Source of the DNA: Rhodospirillaceae bacterium
GTDB lineage: Bacteria > Pseudomonadota > Alphaproteobacteria > UBA8366
Assembly: GCA_002716125.1 (NCBI GenBank)
Contig: PAZH01000007.1
Coordinates: forward strand, 28,540 to 92,539
DNA: 64,000 nt
Reading direction: 5' to 3'
Shown: positions 18,904 through 27,765 of the stretch, in pieces
Position numbering within the stretch: the first letter of the stretch is position 1
How the letters are laid out: every line of letters begins with the position of its first letter
The notes under the pieces: generated by a model
Told to the model about the DNA's origin: nothing
Databases searched by the model: none
Seen by the model: only the letters and a program-made list of their open reading frames with translations
Translations under genes and position numbers: made by a program

Positions 18904-20042
18904 GCCGGTTTCCGCGGCAGGCGAACGATACCGCTTCCGAAGATCGATAACTCATCGTCTTGTTGATGAGCTTCTTGTGCGATCTCGACGTACCCGTGGC
19001 CGTCCTCTTCATATTTCTTCGTTACTTTGCCTTTAATGAAGAGCAAGTCGCCCTCCGGATTGTGACGCCGGATTTTCGATTCCGCCCGAACGAGGAATCC
19101 ATCATCGCCCATCCAATTTGTTAAATGATGGGTCAGCCACGAACATCGCTCAGGTCCGTAATCATATGCGCCGGGTGCCCCGACTTCCGTCGCGAATTCG
19201 TTCTCCCAATGGACGCGTTCAGGGCAATCTGGGATTCCGAACTTATTCTCAATCCCCAGACCGGGATGCCGATCAATCTGCTTCCAGGCGATCTTATTCG
19301 CGCGAATGTAGAGGCCGCCCCACCCTTGTGCATAACAAATGAATCCGGTGACGGTCATCGGACCCTTCGCCATCGTCGGAAGTTCCTCGCCGACCGATAC
19401 GTCTTCCCAATACCGCGGTGTTGCGCCCCGAATTTCTTCATCCCGATACAGCGCGTAAATCTCAGACAATTCTTCCGGTGTATAGCGCTTCTGCGTTTTC
19501 GCCTTGAGGGCGTCGTATTTGGTACCTTCCTCGCGCGCAAAGTCGCGATCCGTCCGGAAACACCAGCTATCTGCTTCTGACAACAGGTCGCCGTCCTGAT
19601 TGTAGAAGTTGACATGATAAACCTGTTGCACGGCGCGGCCGGAGAACCGTGTGTCGTGCTCGATGAGATCTTTCAGCCAAGCCTCTGTCGTAATCTCGTC
19701 GTTCCGCCGCACCCATTTGTGCCAGGTCCAATCGGCGCCGGCCCACATCGCATGAACGCCGGGCAAACCCCCGACATACCCGGAAATTATTCGACTGCAG
19801 GAAAACAGAAATGACGGCAATGCAACGATGTCGCCATGGCGGCTTTCTTTGGCGTATTCCGGATCGCACCAAAGTGGATTGTCGTCGCCTATGCCATGGG
19901 CGTAGTGGCGGATATTGTCGCGCGTCGCTTCGTGACACCAAGGTTCCAGCGTGTTTTCGATTTTGACGTTGATGCGTTTACGGAGGTCGTCGAGTGCACG
20001 GTCCGTCACTTTGGGGAAACGGCGGTCGTAGGAATCCGTCAT
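18900..20042 (-). CDS. MaoC-like/FAS1-like double hot-dog dehydratase
   Basis: A 380-residue double hot-dog protein. The first half resembles the FAS1-like dehydratase (MaoC N-terminal) domain (RHYAHGIGDDNPLWCDPEYA, the place of the hydratase motif) and the second half a MaoC domain (SVGEELPTMAKGPMTVTGF). Relatives hydrate or dehydrate enoyl-CoA thioesters such as mesaconyl-CoA. It starts within the stop of the acyl-CoA synthetase gene (ATGA overlap), so the two are translationally coupled and probably act in sequence on one CoA thioester. The substrate is unknown. Its stop overlaps that of the convergent SAF-domain gene. Confidence 0.85.
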   Translation of the reverse strand: MTDSYDRRFPKVTDRALDDLRKRINVKIENTLEPWCHEATRDNIRHYAHGIGDDNPLWCDPEYAKESRHGDIVALPSFLFSCSRIISGYVGGLPGVHAMWAGADWTWHKWVRRNDEITTEAWLKDLIEHDTRFSGRAVQQVYHVNFYNQDGDLLSEADSWCFRTDRDFAREEGTKYDALKAKTQKRYTPEELSEIYALYRDEEIRGATPRYWEDVSVGEELPTMAKGPMTVTGFICYAQGWGGLYIRANKIAWKQIDRHPGLGIENKFGIPDCPERVHWENEFATEVGAPGAYDYGPERCSWLTHHLTNWMGDDGFLVRAESKIRRHNPEGDLLFIKGKVTKKYEEDGHGYVEIAQEAHQQDDELSIFGSGIVRLPRKPA

Positions 20043-21592
20043 GTACTGGCCTCATTTCTTTCGGCTTCGCGGTCGCGAAGGATTTTGCGATTGACCTTAC
20101 CGGCAGGTGTTTTCGGTAAAGAGTCGGCGAACTCGATGCGGCGCGGATACTCGTGTCGCGCCAGACGCTCTTTCGTGAATTCTTGGAGCTCGATTTCGAA
20201 GTCCCGATCGCCAGATCGAGTCGTCACGATAAAGGCTTTCGCGACTTGGCCGCGCTCGTCGTCGGCGACGGCGATCGCCGCCGCTTCTTCGACATCGGGG
20301 TGGGCAAGCAGGGTGTCTTCTATTTCCTTTGCACTCATCGTCCATCCGGCGGAGATGATGACATCGTCCGCGCGGCCGTCATGCCACCAGTAACCGTCTG
20401 CATCGCGATGTCCTAAATCCTTAATCGCGAACCAGCCATCGCGCCGTTTCAGCATAATTTCACCGACAACATTCGGCGGGCAGGCGTTTCCGTCGGGATC
20501 CAGAATATCGAGTTGGATGCCCGGCACAGGCTTGCCGAGCGATCCGGGTCGGACGTCGAAATCCGAAGCCCCCGGATAACTTGCAAGCATAACGCCGACT
20601 TCCGTCGTACCGTACATACTACAGACCGGGACTCCGAACGTTGACTTCACCCATGTTTCGGTATCCGAGTCGATAGGTTCGCCGGTAAATGAAAGCTTCT
20701 CAATACTTGATCCGTGGGCCGGGCCGCAGCCCGCATTCTTCATCATTCGATAGTGGGTCGCTGCAGCGGATAGATTGGTGATTTCCATCTCGCAGATCGC
20801 ATCGAATAGACGCTGAGGATCAAACTTTCCGGCATAACTGGCGATTTCAACACCCATCGCCATCGGTGCCAGTGTGCCATGCCAAAGTCCATGCCCCCAT
20901 GCCGGTGACGACGGGCACATATAGCGATCGCCTGGCCGCACGCCCGTTGCATAAAGCGCGGCAATCATAACGGTGACAATGGCCCGGTGGCGATGCTTGA
21001 CCGCTTCGGGTAACTCCCGGGTCGTGCCGGACGTGTACTGGTACATCGCCATATCGTCGGCAGACGTATTGGGGGTGAACGCAGCGGGCTGCGCTTTGAT
21101 TTGCTCGAGGAATGCCGTATCCGCGATGTGGACTGCGACGTGAGGTGCATGATCCGAACTCGGCGCCAAATCCGGTGTGGTCAGCAATATCTTTGGAGTG
21201 CAATCGTTAAGGCGCAGGCGCAGGCCATCCGGGCCGAAAAGCGTGAAAAGCGGTACCGCAACGGCGCCCATCTTCATTGTGCCGAAAAGGGCCAGGTAGA
21301 ACGCGGGAGAGGGCTCCAGCATCACGGCAACACGGTCGCCTTTCTGAACGCCTTGCGATACCAGCCAGTTCGCGAATTGATTCGATCCTGCACGGAGTTC
21401 GCCGAATGACAGCGTTTCGACATTACCGTTTCCATGTGCAACGCGAACGGCGATCCGCTCCGGCGCATGCCGGTCGACGCATTCGTGACCGATGTTCAGT
21501 CGTTCGCGATCCCCGTCGAACAATTCCCAAAGCGCTTGTTTGGAAAAGTGCCGCTGGGCATCTGCGTAACTGGTAAAATCGCTAAGTGGCAT
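20039..21592 (-). CDS. AMP-forming acyl-CoA synthetase
   Basis: An adenylate-forming ligase (ANL superfamily) that should activate a carboxylic acid with ATP and CoA. Motifs include MYQYTSGTTRELPEAVKH at the P-loop, SMYGTTEVGVM, GWFAIKDLGHRDADGYWWHDGRADDVI, and the C-terminal catalytic lysine motif PAGKVNRKIL. The P-loop is unusual: TSGTTRELPEA instead of TSGTTGxPKG, so the usual P-loop Lys is missing, as in a subgroup related to acetyl-CoA synthetase. It is first in a two-gene operon with the double hot-dog dehydratase. A fatty, aromatic or short-chain substrate cannot be told apart here. Confidence 0.9.
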   Translation of the reverse strand: MPLSDFTSYADAQRHFSKQALWELFDGDRERLNIGHECVDRHAPERIAVRVAHGNGNVETLSFGELRAGSNQFANWLVSQGVQKGDRVAVMLEPSPAFYLALFGTMKMGAVAVPLFTLFGPDGLRLRLNDCTPKILLTTPDLAPSSDHAPHVAVHIADTAFLEQIKAQPAAFTPNTSADDMAMYQYTSGTTRELPEAVKHRHRAIVTVMIAALYATGVRPGDRYMCPSSPAWGHGLWHGTLAPMAMGVEIASYAGKFDPQRLFDAICEMEITNLSAAATHYRMMKNAGCGPAHGSSIEKLSFTGEPIDSDTETWVKSTFGVPVCSMYGTTEVGVMLASYPGASDFDVRPGSLGKPVPGIQLDILDPDGNACPPNVVGEIMLKRRDGWFAIKDLGHRDADGYWWHDGRADDVIISAGWTMSAKEIEDTLLAHPDVEEAAAIAVADDERGQVAKAFIVTTRSGDRDFEIELQEFTKERLARHEYPRRIEFADSLPKTPAGKVNRKILRDREAERNEAST

Positions 21593-21686
21593 TATCCATG
21601 GTGTGCGGAATTAGATTGGTGCACAAATCTCAGCATGTTAAAAGGCAAGTCCTCTCAGGATTTATGATAACGGGCCTTTTCCGCAA

Positions 21687-22562
21687 GTGAGACAATTGTA
21701 TTATCTGGCAAAGGCGAGTTGCCGGCGCCTGCTCTATCATGTCGTTCGTATTCGTTTGGATTCGGATGAAAAGGCAGCTTACAAACTCAAATCGCGTCAG
21801 CTATCCAGTGCGGTTTTCGCGGATGGAATTATCTTGTCCTATCCGAAATCGGGGCGGACCTGGGTCGAATCTATGCTGTCCCATTTATATACGAGCCGTT
21901 TGGGACTGCCCGAAACCAGAATCCTTGATTTTCAAGATGATCGGACGGAATTTCCTGAACTTCCGTATCTTTTCTTTACCCACGATTTTGCACATGCGAC
22001 GGGCGGTCGTTGGCTTATTCCGAAGGCCGGCAGCCGTGGACATTTCCATGGAACACCAACCCTATTTGTTGTTCGGCATCCGATCGATACCGCGGTTTCG
22101 ATGTATTTCCAGCAGTTAAGGCGTGAACAGGGGATAGAAGAGGTTGGGATTTACGAGTTTGTGAGCGCCCATCAAGGCGGCCTGCCGACTGTTATCGAAT
22201 TTCTGAATTTCTGGCTTGAGGAATCGTCAAAAATCAAACGCTGCAAAATTGTGCGATATGAGGACCTTTCCGACGATACCTTTGCGGCATTTCGTGACGT
22301 GGTTCGATTTTTTGGATTTGAATTCTCAGACGACGAAATCCGAAGCGCGGTGGACTTCGCCGATTTCGGCAATATGCAAAAGCTGGAAAAATCAGGTCAG
22401 CTTTCCGATTGGCGGTTTTCCGAAAAAGCGGAAGGCGATGTCGACAAACTCAAGGTACGGCGCGGGAAAGTGAAAGGTTACACCGACTATTTCGATGAAG
22501 AGCAAGTCGCGGCTCTTGAGGCGATGGTGGCCGATAATCTAAACGCACAATTCGGTTATTAA
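21687..22562 (+). CDS. PAPS-dependent sulfotransferase domain protein
   Basis: A P-loop sulfotransferase. The 5'-phosphosulfate-binding motif SYPKSGRTWV (residues 51-60) and the 3'-phosphate-binding motif FVVRHPIDTAVSMYF (Arg and Ser) are both intact. The C-terminal RRGKVKGYTDYF matches the conserved RxGxxGxW region of cytosolic sulfotransferases. It should move sulfate from PAPS to a hydroxyl or amine acceptor; no glycan, Nod-factor or lipid operon is adjacent to identify the acceptor. The start is GTG at 21687. There is no membrane segment, which argues against a Golgi-type or Stf0-like membrane enzyme. It is a single gene. Confidence 0.88.
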   Translation: MRQLYYLAKASCRRLLYHVVRIRLDSDEKAAYKLKSRQLSSAVFADGIILSYPKSGRTWVESMLSHLYTSRLGLPETRILDFQDDRTEFPELPYLFFTHDFAHATGGRWLIPKAGSRGHFHGTPTLFVVRHPIDTAVSMYFQQLRREQGIEEVGIYEFVSAHQGGLPTVIEFLNFWLEESSKIKRCKIVRYEDLSDDTFAAFRDVVRFFGFEFSDDEIRSAVDFADFGNMQKLEKSGQLSDWRFSEKAEGDVDKLKVRRGKVKGYTDYFDEEQVAALEAMVADNLNAQFGY

Positions 22563-22624
22563 CGTTTGCCGCGGTGAGGGTGCCGGACATCTCTTCAAGC
22601 GTCGCAACATGGACGAGACAGACG

Positions 22625-22654
22625 TCCGGAAATCCCCGGATCTCTAAGTTTTAA
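22625..22654 (+). terminator. Possible weak terminator after the sulfotransferase gene
   Basis: TCCGG-AAATCC-CCGGA is a short five-base-pair stem followed by TCTCTAAGTTTTAATT, about 60 bases past the stop. The stem is short, so this is tentative. Confidence 0.3.
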
Positions 22655-22690
22655 TTCGATTGCTGGAATCGACGCCGCAGCACGCGATTC

Positions 22691-23962
22691 CTAAAAGAAG
22701 ACGTAAGAGCGGACCACGACATTCTTTCGGCATGGTGCGTCCCGCGGCACCGTGGGGTCGACACACGCCGTATGGAATGACCATCGCGACACAGAGCCAT
22801 CGGTGACGGAATCATAGCATTTCAGCATTGAAACCTCTGTCGGCGTTTGCCGCGGGAACCAATACCATTCGTGATCCGCACGATAGGTGAAACGTGTCGT
22901 CTCACCGACCCTATCGTCATAAATCCGGTAATTCGTGATGTATTCCTGATCTGCGAAGGACGGCCAGGCGCAGAGCACGAACGGAAACTGCTCAACCGTC
23001 TCCATCGGTTTCGCGAGATTGATCGACATAAAGCGCCGAGACATTTTCGCGTCGGCTTCGGCTTCGGTGTAGTTCTGTTGGCGACCGAAGTTCCGTAAGT
23101 TTTTCGTCAAGAGTTCGCGGCAACGAACCCGACCGCTGTTATCGTTCAAGTCGTTGTGCACCAGATTGGCGTAACGTGCATTGACGCCAGGGTTCTTCGC
23201 ATCTTGATCTTCCGTGCGATCGCCTTGGTAGTCCTTGTCGAAAACGTCGTGATTGTAGACCAACGCGTCCGTGGCTCCGGGGAAGAAATCAAGCAGAAGC
23301 TTCTCGATTTCGGGATAGAACACGCGCTCCACTTCCGCCGAATCATAGAAATTTGCGCACTTCGATTCGAGATGTGCGAGAGAGACCCCGAGCTTATCCA
23401 TGCATTCCGGGCTATTGGGCGAAAGGCCGGAATGATATTCCTCAATCCGCCGCGCATCGCGCATGATTTGCGGGAAATATAGATTTAGATGTCGGTTTTG
23501 CTCTTCGGCTTCGCGCAGCCGGTTCGCGTCGTCAGAACGTGCCGGATCGTGCCAAATGGCGTTGGACGGGACGACGGAATAGGTCGGCCGCTCGTAGATG
23601 GTATACGGAAGCGGCAAGGCCAACCCGCCTTCGGGGGCTGCGATACCTTGTTCCTTGATATAAGCTACGCATTCGTCGTAGCTCCGAAAACCGACGCCCC
23701 ATTTTGTCTCGATTGGGCCGGTGGGGCCGTTTTCGATCAATTCGATGACTTCCGCCCGTTCCGGCTTGGAGAGTTCGTCGAAGGCGGCTTGAAGTGCCAC
23801 ACTGGTGCCGGCATCGCCTGCGTCGTCGAAGGAATAGTAGGAGAGTCCGCCGTTTGCCGCGATCGGCTCAGGTTGCCCTTTCGTCAGCTGAAGCGACGGC
23901 ACGAAAACGGAGGCATTCGATTCGCTGTTCTCCGTATTCTCGGCAATATTGATCTCATTCAT
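22691..23962 (-). CDS. CmcJ/NvfI-family oxygenase-like protein
   Basis: Resembles the CmcJ/NvfI/AsaB family, related to the cephamycin 7-alpha-methoxylase P8 chain and to fungal Fe(II)/2-oxoglutarate-type enzymes of secondary metabolism. Family landmarks visible are LVYNHDVF, VHNDLNDN (His-x-Asp), FMSINLAKPM, FVLCAWPSF, YRADHEWYWFPRQTP, MLKCYDS, WSFHTACVDPT (distal His) and the terminal NVVVRSYVFF (Arg). The 423 residues include about 50 N-terminal residues of low complexity before the domain. No biosynthetic cluster is adjacent, so its substrate is open. It is a single gene with about 147 bases upstream before the TPR gene. Confidence 0.8.
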   Translation of the reverse strand: MNEINIAENTENSESNASVFVPSLQLTKGQPEPIAANGGLSYYSFDDAGDAGTSVALQAAFDELSKPERAEVIELIENGPTGPIETKWGVGFRSYDECVAYIKEQGIAAPEGGLALPLPYTIYERPTYSVVPSNAIWHDPARSDDANRLREAEEQNRHLNLYFPQIMRDARRIEEYHSGLSPNSPECMDKLGVSLAHLESKCANFYDSAEVERVFYPEIEKLLLDFFPGATDALVYNHDVFDKDYQGDRTEDQDAKNPGVNARYANLVHNDLNDNSGRVRCRELLTKNLRNFGRQQNYTEAEADAKMSRRFMSINLAKPMETVEQFPFVLCAWPSFADQEYITNYRIYDDRVGETTRFTYRADHEWYWFPRQTPTEVSMLKCYDSVTDGSVSRWSFHTACVDPTVPRDAPCRKNVVVRSYVFF

Positions 23963-24109
23963 AATTGAATCCCGTTTATCCGCAATTCACCGTTTCATTA
24001 AGAATTTTGTGTTTTTGTGGGAATGTAAAGCCCCGGTCACACGAACTTGTTTGCTCACGTCGTGTGCCTTTCGGTGAATTTCAATTGAATTCGTGTGGAC
24101 GGCCGGCGT

Positions 24110-25372
24110 TCAGGCGGCCGCGAGTTCCTGTTGCCGGGGACGCCGCATGGCAATCAGTCGGTCTGCCTCTGCCGCCCGGCCTTGCTTGCGGATCGCTTCT
24201 GCCAGGGTGAATTCAAGTAAATCGCGCTGTGCATTGCTGCCGCCGAGACGCTCATGCCCCGCCATTGCCGGACCGAGTTCCCGTTCGGCTGCCGCCCAGT
24301 CGCCTTCCGCGAAGGCTTTAAAGCCCGCCCATGTCGGCGCGACAATCTCGGCGGCCGGTCCTTTCGCCTCTTTTGTCAGCGCGGCGAAGGCTTCCGCGTT
24401 TCCCGCCATAGCATGCGCCAAACCGGAGTGGACGTCGGCGAAGGCAAGGCCGGCTCTCGGGAATGTCTCGGCGGCGAAATCGCTGATTCGTTTCCAGCGC
24501 TCGGCCGGTACATCGATCCCAGACAATTGTGCACGGTGAAGGAAGGAGACTGTGTCCGTCAGAATATTAAGTCCCGGTCCTTTCGAGTTCTCGGGCGAAC
24601 AGCCTTCCTCCAAGAGGCGCCAGGCCGTATCCATGTCGCCCGCGGCTGCGGTCCAAAGTGCCACGTGCCACGAGATGTGGCAGTGGAGATAGGCGTTGTC
24701 GTCATAGTCGACATACCACTCCCGCAGATAATCGAAGCCGGCGTCGTTGTTGCCTTCCTCGTAGAAGATATGCGCGTTGATATGAGCATTGTGGCCATTG
24801 CGCGGATAGGCTTCGAGCGCGCGTTCAATATTCTCGCGCGCCAATTCAAGCTGGCCGACCTCCGCTTGGGCGAAAGCGTGCTGGCCGAGGAACCACCAGT
24901 CGTCGCCATAGTCCGGTGCGATATAGGTCGTATAGGCAAGCTGCTCCGCTTCGCGTCCTTCGCGGCCGCTAAATCCAATGAGGCCGAAGACGCTGGTGCA
25001 GGTCTGCGCGATCATGACGTCGCGGGGATATTCCACGACATGGGCGCGGATTGCCTTGTAACCGCCCGGTCCGTCGCCATCGATGAGCCTGCCAAAAGCT
25101 TCGGTGTGGGAGACTTCGCGTTCGCTTTGACCTGTTGCGTTTCGGGCATCCTGAATGGCAGCTGCTGCGCCGGGTCGATCCGCCATCAGAATGCGATACC
25201 GCGCGATTCCCACATGCGCTACGGCCAGATTCGGATCGGCTTCGACGGCCCGGCGAAACGCTTCTTCCGATCCGGCATTACCGGATAGAAACTTGTCGAC
25301 GCCGTCGATATACGCGTCGCGCGCCGCATCGGATTCGGTCGTGAGCGAGTTACCGTATCTGTCTTTGAGCAT
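24110..25372 (-). CDS. Tetratricopeptide repeat protein of the TTC38 family
   Basis: A helical-repeat protein of 420 residues matching TPR protein 38 (TTC38). Repeats are visible throughout, such as FRRAVEADPNLAVAHVGIARYRI and ARENIERALEAYPRNGHNAH. The family hallmark is the HISWHVALWTAAAGD region, with conserved His and Trp. The family occurs from bacteria to vertebrates and its biochemical role is, to my knowledge, unsettled. No signal peptide or membrane segment is present, so it is cytoplasmic. It starts 28 bases downstream of the 3' end of tRNA-Ile2 on the same strand with no terminator in between, so the two may share a transcript. Confidence 0.88.
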   Translation of the reverse strand: MLKDRYGNSLTTESDAARDAYIDGVDKFLSGNAGSEEAFRRAVEADPNLAVAHVGIARYRILMADRPGAAAAIQDARNATGQSEREVSHTEAFGRLIDGDGPGGYKAIRAHVVEYPRDVMIAQTCTSVFGLIGFSGREGREAEQLAYTTYIAPDYGDDWWFLGQHAFAQAEVGQLELARENIERALEAYPRNGHNAHINAHIFYEEGNNDAGFDYLREWYVDYDDNAYLHCHISWHVALWTAAAGDMDTAWRLLEEGCSPENSKGPGLNILTDTVSFLHRAQLSGIDVPAERWKRISDFAAETFPRAGLAFADVHSGLAHAMAGNAEAFAALTKEAKGPAAEIVAPTWAGFKAFAEGDWAAAERELGPAMAGHERLGGSNAQRDLLEFTLAEAIRKQGRAAEADRLIAMRRPRQQELAAA

Positions 25373-25400
25373 GGTGCAGGCTGCCTTCTTGGGAGTTCGT

Positions 25401-25477
25401 TGGTGGGCCTGGAGGGACTCGAACCCCCGACATAGCCGTTATGAGCGGCTCGTTCTAACCACCTGAACTACAGGCCC
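25401..25477 (-). tRNA. tRNA-Ile2 (CAU anticodon, lysidine type), CCA encoded
   Basis: Reads on the minus strand as acceptor GGGCCTG, D-arm GTTCAGGTGGTTAGAAC, anticodon arm AGCCG-CTCATAA-CGGCT, T-arm GGGGG-TTCGAGT-CCCTC, acceptor CAGGCCC, then A and an encoded CCA. The anticodon CAU could be Met or Ile2. The sequence lacks initiator features and resembles known tRNA-Ile2 genes (E. coli ileX type) more than elongator Met. If so, the C34 is changed to lysidine by TilS and the tRNA reads AUA. Confidence 0.9.
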
Positions 25478-25483
25478 GCCGTC

Positions 25484-25512
25484 TCTATACCAGCGTCGGG
25501 GCGGGCGAAAAA
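25484..25512 (-). promoter_or_regulatory. Likely tRNA-Ile2 promoter
   Basis: On the minus strand TTTTTC, 17 bases, TATAGA, with the -10 ending six bases before the mature tRNA 5' end. It lies just past the rpoD terminator repeat, so the tRNA has its own start site. Confidence 0.5.
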
Positions 25513-25542
25513 GCCTGGGGTTCGTTTCGTCCTGCGCCGCAC

Positions 25543-25615
25543 CCTTCGACAGACTCAGGATGAGATGCTGGAAGATGATAGAAAGAAAAAGCCCTCATCC
25601 TGAGCGTGTCGAAGG
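25543..25615. repeat. Intergenic inverted repeat (CCTTCGACA...CTCAGGATGAG type)
   Basis: Two 22-base arms, CCTTCGACAGACTCAGGATGAG and CTCATCCTGAGCGTGTCGAAGG, form an inverted repeat with two mismatches around a 29-base A-rich centre. Repeats of this sequence type are common between genes in alphaproteobacterial genomes. Only this one copy was noticed in the window. Confidence 0.75.
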
Positions 25616-25627
25616 ACGAGGGCTTTT
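25581..25627 (-). terminator. Rho-independent terminator of rpoD, made from the repeat
   Basis: Read on the minus strand: AAAGCCCTC, then TCCT/AGGA pairing, then GAGGGCTTT followed by TTCTTTC. A GC-rich stem of nine perfect pairs extends inward, with a good T-tract. It begins about 25 bases after the rpoD stop. The right arm of the intergenic repeat forms its core. Confidence 0.8.
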
Positions 25628-25651
25628 GGGATCGCTCAAAAGCGTTCGAGC

Positions 25652-27676
25652 TTAATAATCCAAGAAACTGCGGAGTTTCCGGGAGCGGCTTGGGTGTTTC
25701 AGTTTCCGAAGCGCTTTCGCCTCGATCTGACGAATACGTTCCCGTGTCACAGAGAATTGCTGGCCGACCTCTTCCAAGGTGTGGTCGGTGTTCATGCCGA
25801 TACCGAAGCGCATCCGTAATACCCGTTCCTCGCGCGGCGTCAGGCTGGCGAGCACGCGGGTGGTTGTCTCCCGCAAGTTCGAGTGCATGGCGGCGTCCGA
25901 CGGCAAGATGGCGTTCTTGTCCTCGATGAAATCGCCGAGGTGGCTGTCTTCCTCGTCACCGATCGGCGTTTCGAGGCTGATGGGCTCCTTGGCGATCTTC
26001 AGGACCTTGCGGACCTTCTCGATCGGCATTGCAAGTTTCGCGGCCAATTCTTCCGGGGTCGGCTCGCGGCCGATTTCGTGCAGCATCTGGCGCGAGGTGC
26101 GGACCAGTTTGTTGATCGTCTCGATCATGTGAACCGGAATCCGGATGGTCCGTGCCTGATCCGCAATGGATCGCGTGATCGCCTGGCGGATCCACCATGT
26201 GGCGTATGTCGAGAACTTGTATCCGCGGCGGTATTCAAACTTATCGACCGCCTTCATCAGGCCGATATTGCCTTCCTGAATGAGGTCGAGGAATTGCAGG
26301 CCGCGGTTCGTGTACTTCTTCGAGATCGAGATCACCAAGCGGAGGTTGGCTTCGACCATCTCCTTCTTGGCACGGCTCGCTTCGCGCTCGCCTTGCTGGA
26401 CGGTGCGCACGATGCGCCGGAATTCCGGCAACGGCATGCTGGCCGCCAGCGCGATTTCGGCAACGACGCTGCGTAAACCTTCGATGTGGGTGATGTTCTT
26501 GCGAACGAAATCGCCCCAGACCTTCTTGCGCAGGCTCTTGATGTGATCGCCCCAGTTCGGGTCGACTTCGAAGCCGTAGTAGTTCTCGAGGAACTCTTCG
26601 CGGTCGATCTTACTGTCGATAGCGAGGCGGAGGAGTTGGCCTTCGGCCTTGGTCAGTTCGCGGTTCAACTCATAGAGCTGCTCCACCAACTGCTCAATTC
26701 GCAGATTGTTCAGATGGATATTCTCCATCAACTGGATCAAGGCGCGTTTATGCTTCTCGTACGTGCGCTCGGTCGACTTCGAGACGGTCTCGCCGTTTTG
26801 CAGCATCGCGAGACGCTTGTCTTGGGCGCGCTGCAGTTTGTTATAGGTCGACGCGATGTTCTTGAAGGTTTCCAGGACTTGGGGCTTGAGCTCCATTTCC
26901 ATCTGCGCGAGCGAAACATTCGCTTCGCCGTCTTCGTCGTCCTCGTCGCGTTCCTCACCGTCCTCGTTTTCTTCGTCGCTGCCTTCCGGCTGGGCTTTTT
27001 CTTCAGCGGGTTCGGATTCCTTCGCTTCGACTTCCTCTTCGATCTCTTCCTTGTCTTCCGCGTCGAGGTCGACATCGTCCTTGAGCATGCTTTCATCCGG
27101 CTCTTCGCCGCCATAGGTGGCGTCGAGGTCGATGACATCGCGCAGCAACAGCTCCCCTTCGTTCAACGCATCGTGCCAGTGCGCGATCGCGCGCATGGTC
27201 AGCGGACTCTCGCAGAGGGCGCCGATCATCTTCTCGCGCCCGGCCTCGATCCGTTTCGCAATTGCGATCTCGCCTTCGCGCGACAGCAGCTCCACACTGC
27301 CCATTTCCCGCAAATACATGCGGACGGGATCGTCCGTGCGGCCGATATCGTCATCATTCAGGTTACCAGCCGGCCGAGAGTCGGTTGCGACGGTACCTTC
27401 TTGTGTCGAGCTCGACTCCTCAGACTCTTCATTCTCGATGACGTTGACGCCCATCTCCGAGAAAAGCGTCATCACGTCCTCGATTTGTTCGGACGCGGAG
27501 TCGTCCGGAGGCATCACCGCGTTCAGCTCATCAATCGTGATGTAGCCACGTTCTTTTCCCTTCGCGATCAGCTTTTTGACCGCGGCCGTCACGCTGTCCA
27601 TCAGCGGGCCGTCGGTGATCGTTTCGGTCTGATCGTTGGCTTCGCTTTCGCGTACTGCTGCTGCCTTCGTCGCCAT
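25652..27676 (-). CDS. rpoD: RNA polymerase primary sigma factor, sigma-70
   Basis: The housekeeping sigma factor, which directs RNA polymerase to -35/-10 promoters. Region 1.1 is at the N-terminus ([22 protein letters not shown]...). A long non-conserved region holds a strongly acidic stretch (about residues 205-255, [14 protein letters not shown] and DEDDEDGE). Region 2 follows with the RNAP-binding and -10 recognition motifs [22 protein letters not shown] and [12 protein letters not shown], then region 3, and region 4 with the -35 helix ([18 protein letters not shown]). The 674-residue length is normal for alphaproteobacterial RpoD. It follows dnaG on the same strand, the classic macromolecular-synthesis order, with an 89-base gap that probably carries extra promoters. 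Confidence 0.98.
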   Translation of the reverse strand: MATKAAAVRESEANDQTETITDGPLMDSVTAAVKKLIAKGKERGYITIDELNAVMPPDDSASEQIEDVMTLFSEMGVNVIENEESEESSSTQEGTVATDSRPAGNLNDDDIGRTDDPVRMYLREMGSVELLSREGEIAIAKRIEAGREKMIGALCESPLTMRAIAHWHDALNEGELLLRDVIDLDATYGGEEPDESMLKDDVDLDAEDKEEIEEEVEAKESEPAEEKAQPEGSDEENEDGEERDEDDEDGEANVSLAQMEMELKPQVLETFKNIASTYNKLQRAQDKRLAMLQNGETVSKSTERTYEKHKRALIQLMENIHLNNLRIEQLVEQLYELNRELTKAEGQLLRLAIDSKIDREEFLENYYGFEVDPNWGDHIKSLRKKVWGDFVRKNITHIEGLRSVVAEIALAASMPLPEFRRIVRTVQQGEREASRAKKEMVEANLRLVISISKKYTNRGLQFLDLIQEGNIGLMKAVDKFEYRRGYKFSTYATWWIRQAITRSIADQARTIRIPVHMIETINKLVRTSRQMLHEIGREPTPEELAAKLAMPIEKVRKVLKIAKEPISLETPIGDEEDSHLGDFIEDKNAILPSDAAMHSNLRETTTRVLASLTPREERVLRMRFGIGMNTDHTLEEVGQQFSVTRERIRQIEAKALRKLKHPSRSRKLRSFLDY

Positions 27677-27765
27677 TCGTAATCGCCCTCGTCGCAGGTC
27701 GTTAACACAGTTTGGCCCACCGCTTTCTGCGCCGCGCCGCCCTTAATCCCCCAAATCCGGAGCCG

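Noticed and set aside
24254-25288. 344-residue plus-strand ORF opposite the TPR38 gene
   Set aside because: Shadow of a long repeat protein with normal codon pattern on the minus strand; no recognisable domain.
25401-25477. Elongator or initiator tRNA-Met
   Set aside because: The anticodon is CAU, but the acceptor and anticodon-arm sequences fit tRNA-Ile2 better and lack initiator features.
26486-27682. 398-residue plus-strand ORF inside rpoD
   Set aside because: It is the antisense of rpoD; its Phe/Leu/Val-rich composition mirrors the acidic region of RpoD. No ribosome site or motif was seen.
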